NCBI GenBank assembly: GCA_943788725.1
Contig: CALSRJ010000001.1
Location: 928,861-992,860, forward strand
Source of the DNA: an uncultured Flavobacteriales bacterium
Lineage (GTDB): Bacteria > Bacteroidota > Bacteroidia > Flavobacteriales_G > Salibacteraceae
DNA: 64,000 bases
Direction: 5' to 3'
Positions 43,092-51,134 of the stretch are shown here, piece after piece. A model generated the notes under the pieces. That model saw nothing but the letters and a program-made list of their open reading frames with translations, was not told the DNA's origin and made no database searches. Numbering within the stretch: position 1 is the first letter of the stretch; every line of letters begins with the position of its first letter. Position numbers and translations under genes: made by a program.

Positions 43092-43171
43092 CCCCCATGC
43101 CTACAAGCAATTCGGATTCTGCCCCTGAAGCTGTACGAACCTCCATCAACATTCCCTTTCTTTGAATCCCG

Positions 43172-44155
43172 ATGCGCACCCAGATCGATATCGAAAAACT
43201 CCTCGCCGGAGATGTACTGACCCTCTCGAAGGCCATAACGCTGGTTGAAAGCACCCTGCCCGATAACCGGAAGGAGGCATTGCAACTGATCGACCGCATC
43301 TACGCCCATCGCACCTCATCCACGCGTATTGGCATCACAGGAATTCCTGGTGTTGGCAAAAGCACTTTTATCGAATCACTTGGACGCACGCTTTTGCAGG
43401 AAGGAAAGAAACTGGCCGTATTAGCTGTAGATCCGAGCAGCAACAAAAGTGGAGGAAGTATCCTAGGCGACAAGACGAGGATGGAAGAACTCAGCAGAGA
43501 ACAAAATGCCTTCATCCGCCCGAGCCCCTCCAGCGGAACCTTAGGGGGCGTAGCAGCTAGAACCAGGGAATCCATGCTTTTATGCGAGGCCGCTGGATTC
43601 GATGCCATCATCGCAGAGACCGTGGGTGTCGGCCAAAGTGAAACGGAAGTCATCAACATCACAGACTGCTTTTTAATGCTCGCCATGCCAGGCACGGGAG
43701 ACGATTTACAAGGCATCAAGCGAGGCATCATGGAAGCTGCAGATATTATTGTGATCAACAAAGCAGATGGAAGCAATGTAGATGCGGCACGCAAGGCGAA
43801 AAAGCAGTTACAAATGGCCCTGCACCTTTTCCCTTCTTCTCCTAGCGGCTGGGAAACACAAGTCTTGACCGCCTCTGGCTTGAATGATCAGGGCGTAAAG
43901 GAGACCTGGCTGACGGTGAAGCAAATGATGGATCACATGCGACGAGAAGGTCATTTTGAAGCGCGGCGAAGGGAACAGCAAAGGCGCGCCTTCGAGAAGT
44001 TGACAGAACTCAGCATCTTTGAGTACGTGATGCAAAAATTGGGTAGGTCAGGCGACGTTGATGCCTTGATGCACGAGGTAAACGCCGGTACCATAAACGA
44101 GTTTGCCGCTTCGCTCCAGATCATCGACAAGTTGGGCCAGCTCACCATGGACTAG
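43172..44155 (+). CDS. meaB: Methylmalonyl-CoA mutase-associated GTPase MeaB
   Basis: This 327-residue G3E-family GTPase guards and reactivates adenosylcobalamin-dependent methylmalonyl-CoA mutase. P-loop GITGIPGVGKSTFIE, then AVDPSSNKSGGSILGDKTRM, RPSPSSGTLGGVAARTRE, the switch region IIAETVGVGQSE and NKADG as the G4 motif are all present. Length fits the family. The mutase genes are not in the window. Its stop overlaps the convergent membrane protein by four bases. Confidence 0.95.
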   Translation: MRTQIDIEKLLAGDVLTLSKAITLVESTLPDNRKEALQLIDRIYAHRTSSTRIGITGIPGVGKSTFIESLGRTLLQEGKKLAVLAVDPSSNKSGGSILGDKTRMEELSREQNAFIRPSPSSGTLGGVAARTRESMLLCEAAGFDAIIAETVGVGQSETEVINITDCFLMLAMPGTGDDLQGIKRGIMEAADIIVINKADGSNVDAARKAKKQLQMALHLFPSSPSGWETQVLTASGLNDQGVKETWLTVKQMMDHMRREGHFEARRREQQRRAFEKLTELSIFEYVMQKLGRSGDVDALMHEVNAGTINEFAASLQIIDKLGQLTMD

Positions 44156-44688
44156 GACCCTACTCTGGCCCTGAACTCCTTCTTCAAGATGCGAATAGCA
44201 ATATCAGTAGGCAGTTTTTCGAGCTTACCTGCCACTTCCAGTATAGACTGAGAAAACGCCATCGAATCCGCGTCTTTATGCACTCTTTCAGCAGCCACGT
44301 TCAAGATGTTGATCGTCTCTTCGCGGGCCGCTTTCACACTTTCCCATGCCTCGGTGCTGACATACAATTGCTGTGCTAGGTTGTGGTCGAATTCATCTCG
44401 GATGATCTTCAACACTTCCGCTTGAAACTGCCGCGCGCTCATGCCCGGTTTGTTCACCCGAAACACAAGTCTCTCCGGATTGATGCGTTCCAGATAGAGG
44501 ATCAGTCGCTCGAAGGCTTGCAATTGAAGGGGCATGTATTCCTTCCTTTTCTTTTCTGTCCACTCTCGCTCGTGCTCAAGGTTTCGCTGTCCGAAATACT
44601 GCTTCAACATGATGTATACTACTCCCACAACCGCCGCGCCCGTGGCGATAACGACCAAAATCAAGACAACTGCGCTCAATGCTTCCAT
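44152..44688 (-). CDS. Uncharacterised membrane-anchored protein (possibly DUF7935)
   Basis: This 178-residue protein has one N-terminal membrane segment (AVVLILVVIATGAAVVGVVY, ~5-24) followed by a basic, helical soluble domain (EYMPLQLQAFERLILYLERI; EFDHNLAQQLYVSTEAWESV). The look matches a Bacteroidota family of unknown function I know as DUF7935, but I hold that name loosely. It is convergent with meaB and lies 145 bases from the divergent aspartate aminotransferase. Confidence 0.65.
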   Translation of the reverse strand: MEALSAVVLILVVIATGAAVVGVVYIMLKQYFGQRNLEHEREWTEKKRKEYMPLQLQAFERLILYLERINPERLVFRVNKPGMSARQFQAEVLKIIRDEFDHNLAQQLYVSTEAWESVKAAREETINILNVAAERVHKDADSMAFSQSILEVAGKLEKLPTDIAIRILKKEFRARVGS

Positions 44689-44808
44689 ACCGACAAAGAT
44701 TGGAATTCTTCATCTTCGATTCCGCATCCTTTTAAAATTGTGCACTAAGCGTTCAAAACTGTCCAAAACAGGCGAAAAGAACACTTCATAGTAAGCCACT
44801 CAAATCTT

Positions 44809-44816
44809 TAGCTTTG
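44809..44816 (+). promoter_or_regulatory. -7 box for the aspC-rfaE1-trkH-ubiE run
   Basis: TAGCTTTG, an exact match to TAnnTTTG, ends 17 bases before ATG 44834. No TTG stands at ideal spacing; TTC lies 21 bases upstream. The remainder of the 145-base gap (44689-44808) shows no gene. Confidence 0.5.
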
Positions 44817-44833
44817 CCCCACATTCTGTATAG

Positions 44834-46027
44834 ATGACCATACTCTCCGAACGCATAGAAAGGCTGGCAGAATCTGAGACCATCGCCATGTCTCAGCGCA
44901 GCCGCGACCTTAAGGCCCAAGGGCATGACGTGATCAACCTAAGCTTAGGAGAACCGGACTACAACACGCCGGATCCCATCAAAGAAGCTGGCATCCAAGC
45001 CATTCGGGATAATTACAGCCACTACACACCTGTTCCTGGCCTGCAAGAAGTCAGAGAGGCCATTGTGGAGAAGCTGCGCCGAGACAACGGCCTGACTTAT
45101 TCTGTAGACCAGATCGTTGTTTCTACTGGAGCGAAGCAGAGTTTGATGAACGTAGTGCTCTGCCTGATCAATCCTGGCGATAAAGTGCTGGTAGCAGCAC
45201 CGTATTGGGTTTCCTATGAAGCGATGGTGAAATACGCCGAAGGTGAAATGCGTACAGTAAATGCTGGCGTAGACCAGAATTTCAAGATCACACCGACGCA
45301 ACTCGATGCTGCGTTGACAGAAGACACCAAGCTTTTCATGTTCTCTTCGCCTTCCAATCCAACGGGAGGTGCCTATTCAGAGGATGAACTTCGGGCATTA
45401 GGAGAAGTATTCAAGCGCTATCCGAACACCTTTATCATCTCCGATGAAATTTACGAACACATTCGCTTTGAAGGAGAGCATTTCAGCTTGGCAAAGGTGC
45501 CTGAACTCTTCGATCGCGTGATTGTCGTCAACGGCGTATCAAAATCCTTTGCCATGACCGGTTGGAGAATCGGATACATCGCAGCCAACCTGACCATTGC
45601 CAAGGCGTGCACGAAAATGCAAGGGCAATTCACCAGCGGCGCATCTGCCATCAGCCAAATGGCGACCAAGGAGGCCATGCATACAGACCCTGCAGAGTTA
45701 AAGGCCATGGTACAAGCCTTTGCCCAGCGTCGTGAGATCATGATTGACGGGCTTTCCAAGATTCCAGGCTTTGTTTGCAATCGACCCGAAGGAGCGTTTT
45801 ACCTCTTTCCGAAGGTGTCTGAATTGTTTGGTAAGCAATTCAATGGTTCAGTAATCGCAAATGCCACTGACCTTTGCATGTACTTGATCAATGTGGCCCA
45901 TGTAGCGACCGTTCCTGGATCGGCGTTTGGTGCGGACGAATACATTCGATTGAGCTACGCCGCCAGTGAAGAAGAATTAAAAACAGCACTCAGCCGAATT
46001 CATTCGGCCATAGAGCAACTCCAGTAA
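44834..46027 (+). CDS. Pyridoxal-phosphate aspartate aminotransferase
   Basis: This 397-residue class I aminotransferase (AAT I-gamma type) has GEPDYNTPDPIKEAG near the N-terminus, SPSNPTGGAYSEDEL binding substrate, ISDEIYEHIRFEG with PLP-contact residues, VNGVSKSFAMTGWRIGYIA with the PLP-linked Lys, and the C-terminal Arg in EYIRLSYAAS. It would transfer amino groups between aspartate/glutamate and oxoacids; a prephenate role is possible in some members. The rfaE1 start overlaps its stop by one base. Confidence 0.93.
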   Translation: MTILSERIERLAESETIAMSQRSRDLKAQGHDVINLSLGEPDYNTPDPIKEAGIQAIRDNYSHYTPVPGLQEVREAIVEKLRRDNGLTYSVDQIVVSTGAKQSLMNVVLCLINPGDKVLVAAPYWVSYEAMVKYAEGEMRTVNAGVDQNFKITPTQLDAALTEDTKLFMFSSPSNPTGGAYSEDELRALGEVFKRYPNTFIISDEIYEHIRFEGEHFSLAKVPELFDRVIVVNGVSKSFAMTGWRIGYIAANLTIAKACTKMQGQFTSGASAISQMATKEAMHTDPAELKAMVQAFAQRREIMIDGLSKIPGFVCNRPEGAFYLFPKVSELFGKQFNGSVIANATDLCMYLINVAHVATVPGSAFGADEYIRLSYAASEEELKTALSRIHSAIEQLQ

Positions 46028-47019
46028 TGGAAAAGAACAGGATCCTCAACGCGATCGGACAATTTCAAGGGCAAAAGATCCTTGTGATCGGAGACGTCAT
46101 ATTGGATGCTTACTACCGTGGAACCGTGGCGCGCATTTCTCCCGAAGCGCCGGTACCAATCGTAGAGTTGAAAGAGAAGGAGTATCGCCTTGGCGGTGCC
46201 GCTAACGTCGCCTTGAACGCCAAAGACCTCGGTGCTACATGCATCATGTGTTCAACCCTCGGCCAAGACCAAACGGCTTCCAACGTGATGAAGTTGTTCA
46301 AGCAAGAGGGTTTAAACACCGAAGGCCTTATCCAAAGCGATCGGCGAATGACTTCTGTAAAAACCCGTGTCATCAGCGGATACAACCAGATGCTCCGTAT
46401 CGATGAGGAGATCAATGAACCCCTTTCGCCAGAAGATGAAAGAATCTTGTTTGACCGCATCAAGGCGATCATCGATTTGGAGAAGCCAGAGGCCATCATT
46501 TTTGAAGATTACGACAAAGGCGTGATCAGCGAGCACCTTGCGCAAGGGGTCATCGCCATCGCGAAGGAAAAAGGCATCATCGTGACGGTAGACCCCAAGC
46601 GCAGAAATTTCTTCGCGTACCAGGGCGCGACGATGTTTAAACCCAACATGAAGGAACTGCGAGACGGGCTGAACTGGCCTACGATGACTACATCAGACGC
46701 AGACCTCAAACAGGCTTTTACGCTGCTCCAAGAGCGCATGCCGGTGGACATTGCCTTCTTCACCCTATCGGCAGACGGAGTCTTCATGACCGACGGTAAG
46801 CGCACTGATCGTTTGCCTGCATTTAAGCGAAACATCGCAGATGTTTCGGGTGCGGGGGATACAGTAATCGCTACAGCCACCTGCGCACTGGTTGCAGGCC
46901 TAGATTTGGATGAAGTTGCTTTTACTTCTAACCTGGCTGCCGGTTGGGTCTGTCAGTTTCCGGGTGTGGTATCGATCACTTCAGAAGCCTTGACTGCCGA
47001 AGTAAACAAACACCTCTGA
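46027..47019 (+). CDS. D-glycero-beta-D-manno-heptose-7-phosphate kinase (RfaE1/HldE N-terminal type)
   Basis: This 330-residue PfkB-family sugar kinase has GDVILDAYYRGTVARISPEA and RLGGAANVALNAKDLGA at the N-terminus and the catalytic Asp in VSGAGDTVIATATC. It matches the kinase half of HldE, which phosphorylates heptose-7-phosphate for the LPS inner core. The cytidylyl/adenylyltransferase half is absent, so that step must be encoded elsewhere. It overlaps the aminotransferase stop by one base (TAATG). Confidence 0.9.
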   Translation: MEKNRILNAIGQFQGQKILVIGDVILDAYYRGTVARISPEAPVPIVELKEKEYRLGGAANVALNAKDLGATCIMCSTLGQDQTASNVMKLFKQEGLNTEGLIQSDRRMTSVKTRVISGYNQMLRIDEEINEPLSPEDERILFDRIKAIIDLEKPEAIIFEDYDKGVISEHLAQGVIAIAKEKGIIVTVDPKRRNFFAYQGATMFKPNMKELRDGLNWPTMTTSDADLKQAFTLLQERMPVDIAFFTLSADGVFMTDGKRTDRLPAFKRNIADVSGAGDTVIATATCALVAGLDLDEVAFTSNLAAGWVCQFPGVVSITSEALTAEVNKHL

Positions 47020-47020
47020 C

Positions 47021-48850
47021 GTGGATATTCGATCCATCCGAGAGCAGATCAATCTGATCATTTACAGCAGTAAGACGAAGAACTTACAACGCCTCAAGCT
47101 ATTAAGCATCTTCATCTCTCTCATCGCGATTGGAAGTTTGTTTTATTACCACGGTTTCGCGCATGATGCAGAGACGAGCACACTGTTGCAGCGCATTGTT
47201 GAGACCTCGTTTGTTTTTTATGTCATCCACTACCTGGCCAAGGTCTTCTACGATTTTGTCCCAAGACAATTCATTCGAGACAATTGGTTCGAAGGAATCA
47301 TGGTGCTCCTTCTATTGCTGGAAGGGATCAGCTTCAACCTCTTTGACACCCTGATTCTCCAAACCGTTTTCAAGTCGCTCGGCTTAGACAGCTTGGCGGC
47401 ATTGAGTGTGGTTTTCCTGCAGTTTTACCTCTTCATTGTGGTCATATTGGAGCTCAGCGACAACACCAACATCATATCCAACATCAAGCTCCATCCTTCT
47501 ACCATTTTCATTGCCTCCTTCCTCGTGATTGGCGGTGTGGGCACCATTCTACTGATGCTGCCTGAAATGACGGTAGACGAAGGTTCGATGGGCTTCGTAG
47601 ATGCGATGTTCACCTCCGTCAGCGCCACATGTGTGACGGGTTTGATCGTTGTTGACACGGGGACATTCTTTACGTACAAGGGACACATGGTGATCATGTT
47701 GTTGATGAAGTTGGGCGGATTGAACATAGTGTCTTTCGCTTACCTCGCGGCGTTTTTGAACCGCGCTGGAATTGGCATGAAGCAAGACGATATCATCGAA
47801 GATTTCATCACCAAGGATGCCTTTTTCAATGCGAAGGGAATGCTCATCCGAGTATTCACATTGAGCGTGTTCATTGAGGTAGTAGGTGGGCTGATGATCT
47901 ATTTCTTGATCACTCCAGACATGCCCTTCGAGAGCGAGGGAGATAAACTGTTTTTTGGCATCTTCCACTCCATTTCGGCGTTCAACAACGGTGGATTCTC
48001 TACCGTAACGGACGGAATGTACGCTCCTTTTGTGCGCAGCGCATACTTGATACACTTGGTCGTAGCATTGCTCATCCTCTTGGGCGCATTTGGATTTACC
48101 GTCATGTTTGACCTGTTTACTCCGAGCAAGATGCGCGACCGCTTGAAGCATCCATGGAAGCGTCCAAACCTGAGCACGATCCTCGCCGTGCGCACCCACA
48201 TGATCTTGATCGGAGTAGCCGTTGGCCTCTATCTTCTGGCGGAATGGGGTGGTTCCTTGGCCGACCATAATTTCATAGAGAAGACCATCATTGCACTTTT
48301 CCAGAGCGTTTCAGTGCGATCCGCTGGCTTCAATACGGCGGATATTTTCGGCCTGAGTACGGCAACGATTTTCATGTTAATCTTCATGATGTTCATTGGA
48401 GGAAATACCTTCTCGACGGCGGGCGGAATCAAGACTTCGACCTTCGCCTTGATTTGCATCAATACGTGGTCGATCATTCGCGGAAAGAAGAAAGTGGAAG
48501 TGCTGAGGAGAACCATTCCAAATGACGACATGCTCAAAGCTTTTACCGTGCTGGTGACCTTCAGTGCGGGAATGCTCATATGCATTTATGCGCTTTGCAT
48601 CACCGAAAAGCACATCCTCGATATGCCAGATCGTGGACTGATCGACTTGATATTCGAAGAAGTATCTGCCTTCTCCACGTGTGGATTGAGCACCGGCGTT
48701 ACAGGAATGCTCAGCGACAGTGGCAAAGTGATCCTTGCCATCTCGATGTTCATCGGTCGATTGGGAACATTATCCATCATCTTCGCGTTTTCTAGGAAGA
48801 TCATCAGTACAAACTACTCATACCCTGAGGAACACATAATGGTAGGCTAA
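47021..48850 (+). CDS. TrkH/KtrB-type potassium uptake protein
   Basis: This 609-residue membrane transporter of the superfamily of K+ transporters has four selectivity-filter loops: SVSATCVTGLIVVD, SISAFNNGGFST, SVSVRSAGFNTADI and EVSAFSTCGLSTGV, each with the conserved Gly. The N-terminal ~150 residues add about four membrane segments not found in minimal KtrB. A TrkA/KtrA nucleotide-binding partner is expected but not in the window. Start is GTG 47021, two bases after rfaE1. The stop overlaps ubiE by one base. Confidence 0.92.
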   Translation: MDIRSIREQINLIIYSSKTKNLQRLKLLSIFISLIAIGSLFYYHGFAHDAETSTLLQRIVETSFVFYVIHYLAKVFYDFVPRQFIRDNWFEGIMVLLLLLEGISFNLFDTLILQTVFKSLGLDSLAALSVVFLQFYLFIVVILELSDNTNIISNIKLHPSTIFIASFLVIGGVGTILLMLPEMTVDEGSMGFVDAMFTSVSATCVTGLIVVDTGTFFTYKGHMVIMLLMKLGGLNIVSFAYLAAFLNRAGIGMKQDDIIEDFITKDAFFNAKGMLIRVFTLSVFIEVVGGLMIYFLITPDMPFESEGDKLFFGIFHSISAFNNGGFSTVTDGMYAPFVRSAYLIHLVVALLILLGAFGFTVMFDLFTPSKMRDRLKHPWKRPNLSTILAVRTHMILIGVAVGLYLLAEWGGSLADHNFIEKTIIALFQSVSVRSAGFNTADIFGLSTATIFMLIFMMFIGGNTFSTAGGIKTSTFALICINTWSIIRGKKKVEVLRRTIPNDDMLKAFTVLVTFSAGMLICIYALCITEKHILDMPDRGLIDLIFEEVSAFSTCGLSTGVTGMLSDSGKVILAISMFIGRLGTLSIIFAFSRKIISTNYSYPEEHIMVG

Positions 48851-49587
48851 TGGCGGAGAACGCAGCAGAGAAGGTAAAACCTTACAGTCAGGACGGCAGC
48901 AAGAAAGAACAAATCGCCCAGATGTTTGACAACATATCGGGGAACTACGATTTGCTGAACCATCTCTTGAGCATGAATATTGACAAGGGCTGGCGGCGGA
49001 GAGCAGTGAAGTTACTTCGACCCTATCAGCCCAAGGTATTGCTGGACGTTGCCACCGGAACGGGAGATTTTGCCGTTGAGTTGATGGCGTTGAACCCGAC
49101 TTCGATCAAAGGCATTGATATTTCAGCGGGTATGCTGGAGGTAGGAAAACAAAAAATGGTCAAACGAAAATTGGCTGATGTCATCGACCTTCAATTGGGC
49201 GATGCGGAACATTTACCATTTAGCGACGAGCATTTCGACGGCATTACCGTAGCCTTTGGGGTTCGGAATTTCGAGAACTTGGTTGCTGGGCTTACGGATA
49301 TGCGTCGCGTACTGAAAAAGGGCTTTCCTGTTGCAATCCTGGAGTTCTCGAAGCCTAGATCATTTCCGATGAAGCAGATTTATAATTTCTACTTCAAGTT
49401 CATCTTGCCGACTATCGGCAAGGTCGTTTCCAAGGACAGTCGTGCCTATACCTACCTGCCGGAGTCGGTGAATGCATTTCCTGAGGGTGATGACTTCATT
49501 CAAATCATGCGTGAAGTGGGTTATTCGAACATCCGAGAGCATCGACTCACCTTCGGCATTGCCACGATCTATCTGGCTGAGAAATAA
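48850..49587 (+). CDS. ubiE: Demethylmenaquinone methyltransferase UbiE/MenG
   Basis: This 245-residue SAM-dependent methyltransferase performs the last step of menaquinone synthesis. AQMFDNISGNYDLLNHLLSM is the family start, LLDVATGTGDFAVEL binds SAM, GDAEHLPFSDEHFDGITVAF and VLEFSKP-like AILEFSKPRSF follow. Bacteroidota use menaquinone, so the MenG function is likelier than ubiquinone. It starts at the trkH stop and precedes porT, a linkage conserved in the phylum. Confidence 0.95.
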   Translation: MAENAAEKVKPYSQDGSKKEQIAQMFDNISGNYDLLNHLLSMNIDKGWRRRAVKLLRPYQPKVLLDVATGTGDFAVELMALNPTSIKGIDISAGMLEVGKQKMVKRKLADVIDLQLGDAEHLPFSDEHFDGITVAFGVRNFENLVAGLTDMRRVLKKGFPVAILEFSKPRSFPMKQIYNFYFKFILPTIGKVVSKDSRAYTYLPESVNAFPEGDDFIQIMREVGYSNIREHRLTFGIATIYLAEK

Positions 49588-49620
49588 AAGTTGACCACGA
49601 TTCGTTTTTCTTTGCACTGA

Positions 49621-50343
49621 ATGCGCCTCTTTCCCCTCATAGGATTTGTTGTCACGTTCGTGCTCTTCAGCACGGCATCGATCGCCCAGCGCGACATACC
49701 TGAAAATTTGCCCAAATTCGACAAGAAGCAATTGCATTTTGGATTCCAATTGGGGTTGAGCAGCAATGGCTTTGCGCTACGGCAGGACCTTTCAAAGTCT
49801 GACTCATTGATCGGCTTGGAATATGGATCACAACCGGGCTTCATCATTCACGTTGTGAGCGAATTGCACATGGGGTCCCATTTCGGCTTGCGCTTCACCC
49901 CAGGAATTGCATTTGCCGCCCGTGATTTGAGGTACAGCTACGTCACCCCCACTGGCCCGACAGCCGTGCCCTTGGTTCGCACCATTGAATCGACCTTCAT
50001 CGACGTGCCATTGTATCTTAAGTTTCGTTCAGCGCGGGTCAACAATTTTGCCCAATACGTCTACGCAGGCTTCAATTATAGCATCGACCTTGCTTCGCAG
50101 CAGTTTGTAGACAATCAGGTGGATGAAAAGGGGCAGTATGTGGTTAAACTGAAGCGGAACAACTACATGGCAGAAATTGGGGTCGGATTCGACTTCTTTC
50201 TTGAATACTTCAAGTTCAGTCCTGAATTGCGCTTCAGTTACGGCGTAAACAATGTAATCGTGCAAGACAATACCGTCTATGCCACGCCCATCGAGGCATT
50301 GCACTCGCGCATCTTCGTACTTGCCTTCAATTTCGAAGGTTAA
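49621..50343 (+). CDS. porT: PorT/SprT type IX secretion outer-membrane protein
   Basis: This 240-residue protein has a signal peptide (LIGFVVTFVLFSTASIAQ) and PorT-like sequence: FDKKQLHFGFQLGLSSNGF, FGLRFTPGIAFAARDL, FIDVPLYLKFRSARVNN and SPELRFSYGVNN. The pattern suggests an eight-stranded barrel ending in FNFEG. PorT is required for type IX secretion in Porphyromonas and gliding in Flavobacterium (SprT). Position 33 bases after ubiE supports the call. It converges on the TrmH-like gene with a two-base gap. Confidence 0.9.
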   Translation: MRLFPLIGFVVTFVLFSTASIAQRDIPENLPKFDKKQLHFGFQLGLSSNGFALRQDLSKSDSLIGLEYGSQPGFIIHVVSELHMGSHFGLRFTPGIAFAARDLRYSYVTPTGPTAVPLVRTIESTFIDVPLYLKFRSARVNNFAQYVYAGFNYSIDLASQQFVDNQVDEKGQYVVKLKRNNYMAEIGVGFDFFLEYFKFSPELRFSYGVNNVIVQDNTVYATPIEALHSRIFVLAFNFEG

Positions 50344-50345
50344 AC

Positions 50346-51074
50346 TTACCTGGTCCAGGCATACATTAGAATACCCGCCGCCATGGATGCATTCAACGAT
50401 TCTGCACCTGCAACTCCCGGAATGGACCTTCTTTCCGTCGCCATAGCTATGATTTCAGGTCTGATACCGTGCGCTTCACTGCCAATGATCAAGGCACCCG
50501 GAAGCGATTGCCTCAAGTCGGCTATAGGGTCTCCATCCATGACCGCGGCCATTACGTGAAAGGACGGATTGTGCTGCTTCAATGCATGGATTCCCTCAGA
50601 GATGTCAAGCACAAAGGTCTCAACGCGGAAAAGGCTCCCCATGGTAGACTGCACCGCTTTCGGATTGAAAACGTCGACGCAATTCTCAGACAAGATCACC
50701 TTGCGGATTCCAAACCAATCCGCGGTCCGGAGGATGGTGCCTAGGTTCCCAGGGTCGGATATTTCATCCAAGATGAGGATGCGTTCATCGACTCCTACTA
50801 GCGGATCAAAAACCTGGTCTTCAGGAATGCGGAGAACAGCCATAGCGGGAGAGGGGGAGCTCAAAGCCGTCATCTGCTGCATATCTTTCTGGCTGACCTC
50901 GTGCGCAGAAGGAACCGCTACTCCTTCCAGCGCATAAACCTTTTCAACCGGCCAACCTGATGCCAAGGCTTCCTCTACGCCTTTCACTCCTTCTACGATG
51001 AATTGACCAGACAGCTTCCTGCCCTTCTTCCGGTGCAGAGCCCTTACGTGCTTTATTTCGTTCTTAGAGATCAA
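50346..51074 (-). CDS. TrmH/SpoU family RNA 2'-O-methyltransferase
   Basis: This 242-residue SPOUT methyltransferase has an N-terminal L30e-like substrate-binding part (KGRKLSGQFIVEGVKGVEEA) and a C-terminal trefoil-knot domain with ILDEISDPGNLGTILRTADW, GALIIGSEAHGI and ESLNASMAAGILMY. The target (rRNA or tRNA) is unknown. It diverges from tamL with overlapping promoters in a 49-base gap. Confidence 0.93.
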   Translation of the reverse strand: MISKNEIKHVRALHRKKGRKLSGQFIVEGVKGVEEALASGWPVEKVYALEGVAVPSAHEVSQKDMQQMTALSSPSPAMAVLRIPEDQVFDPLVGVDERILILDEISDPGNLGTILRTADWFGIRKVILSENCVDVFNPKAVQSTMGSLFRVETFVLDISEGIHALKQHNPSFHVMAAVMDGDPIADLRQSLPGALIIGSEAHGIRPEIIAMATERRSIPGVAGAESLNASMAAGILMYAWTR

Positions 51075-51093
51075 CGACGATTTAGATTAGCCT

Positions 51094-51101
51094 TAGCTTT
51101 G
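51094..51101 (+). promoter_or_regulatory. tamL -7 box
   Basis: TAGCTTTG is an exact match to TAnnTTTG, 22 bases before ATG 51124. It is three bases from the oppositely directed TATCTTTG of the TrmH-like gene. No TTG stands at the ideal upstream position. Confidence 0.5.
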
Positions 51102-51104
51102 AGC

Positions 51105-51134
51105 CAAAGATAAGCGGCCTTTCATGAGGATCAG
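51105..51134 (-). promoter_or_regulatory. Promoter of the TrmH-like methyltransferase gene
   Basis: On the minus strand CTG (51134-51132), 19 bases, then TATCTTTG (51112-51105): exact -7 box and a -33 with one mismatch. Transcription should start near 51100, giving a ~26-base leader to ATG 51074. Confidence 0.55.

Noticed and set aside
43097-43165. 22-codon frame between the small lipoprotein and meaB
   Set aside because: Very short, no hydrophobic or conserved feature, and it overlaps a possible -7 box.
47549-48268. 239-residue open frame on the minus strand
   Set aside because: It lies wholly opposite trkH, whose four K+ filter loops are clear, and its sequence is rich in His, Gln and Arg with no domain. 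It is a shadow frame.
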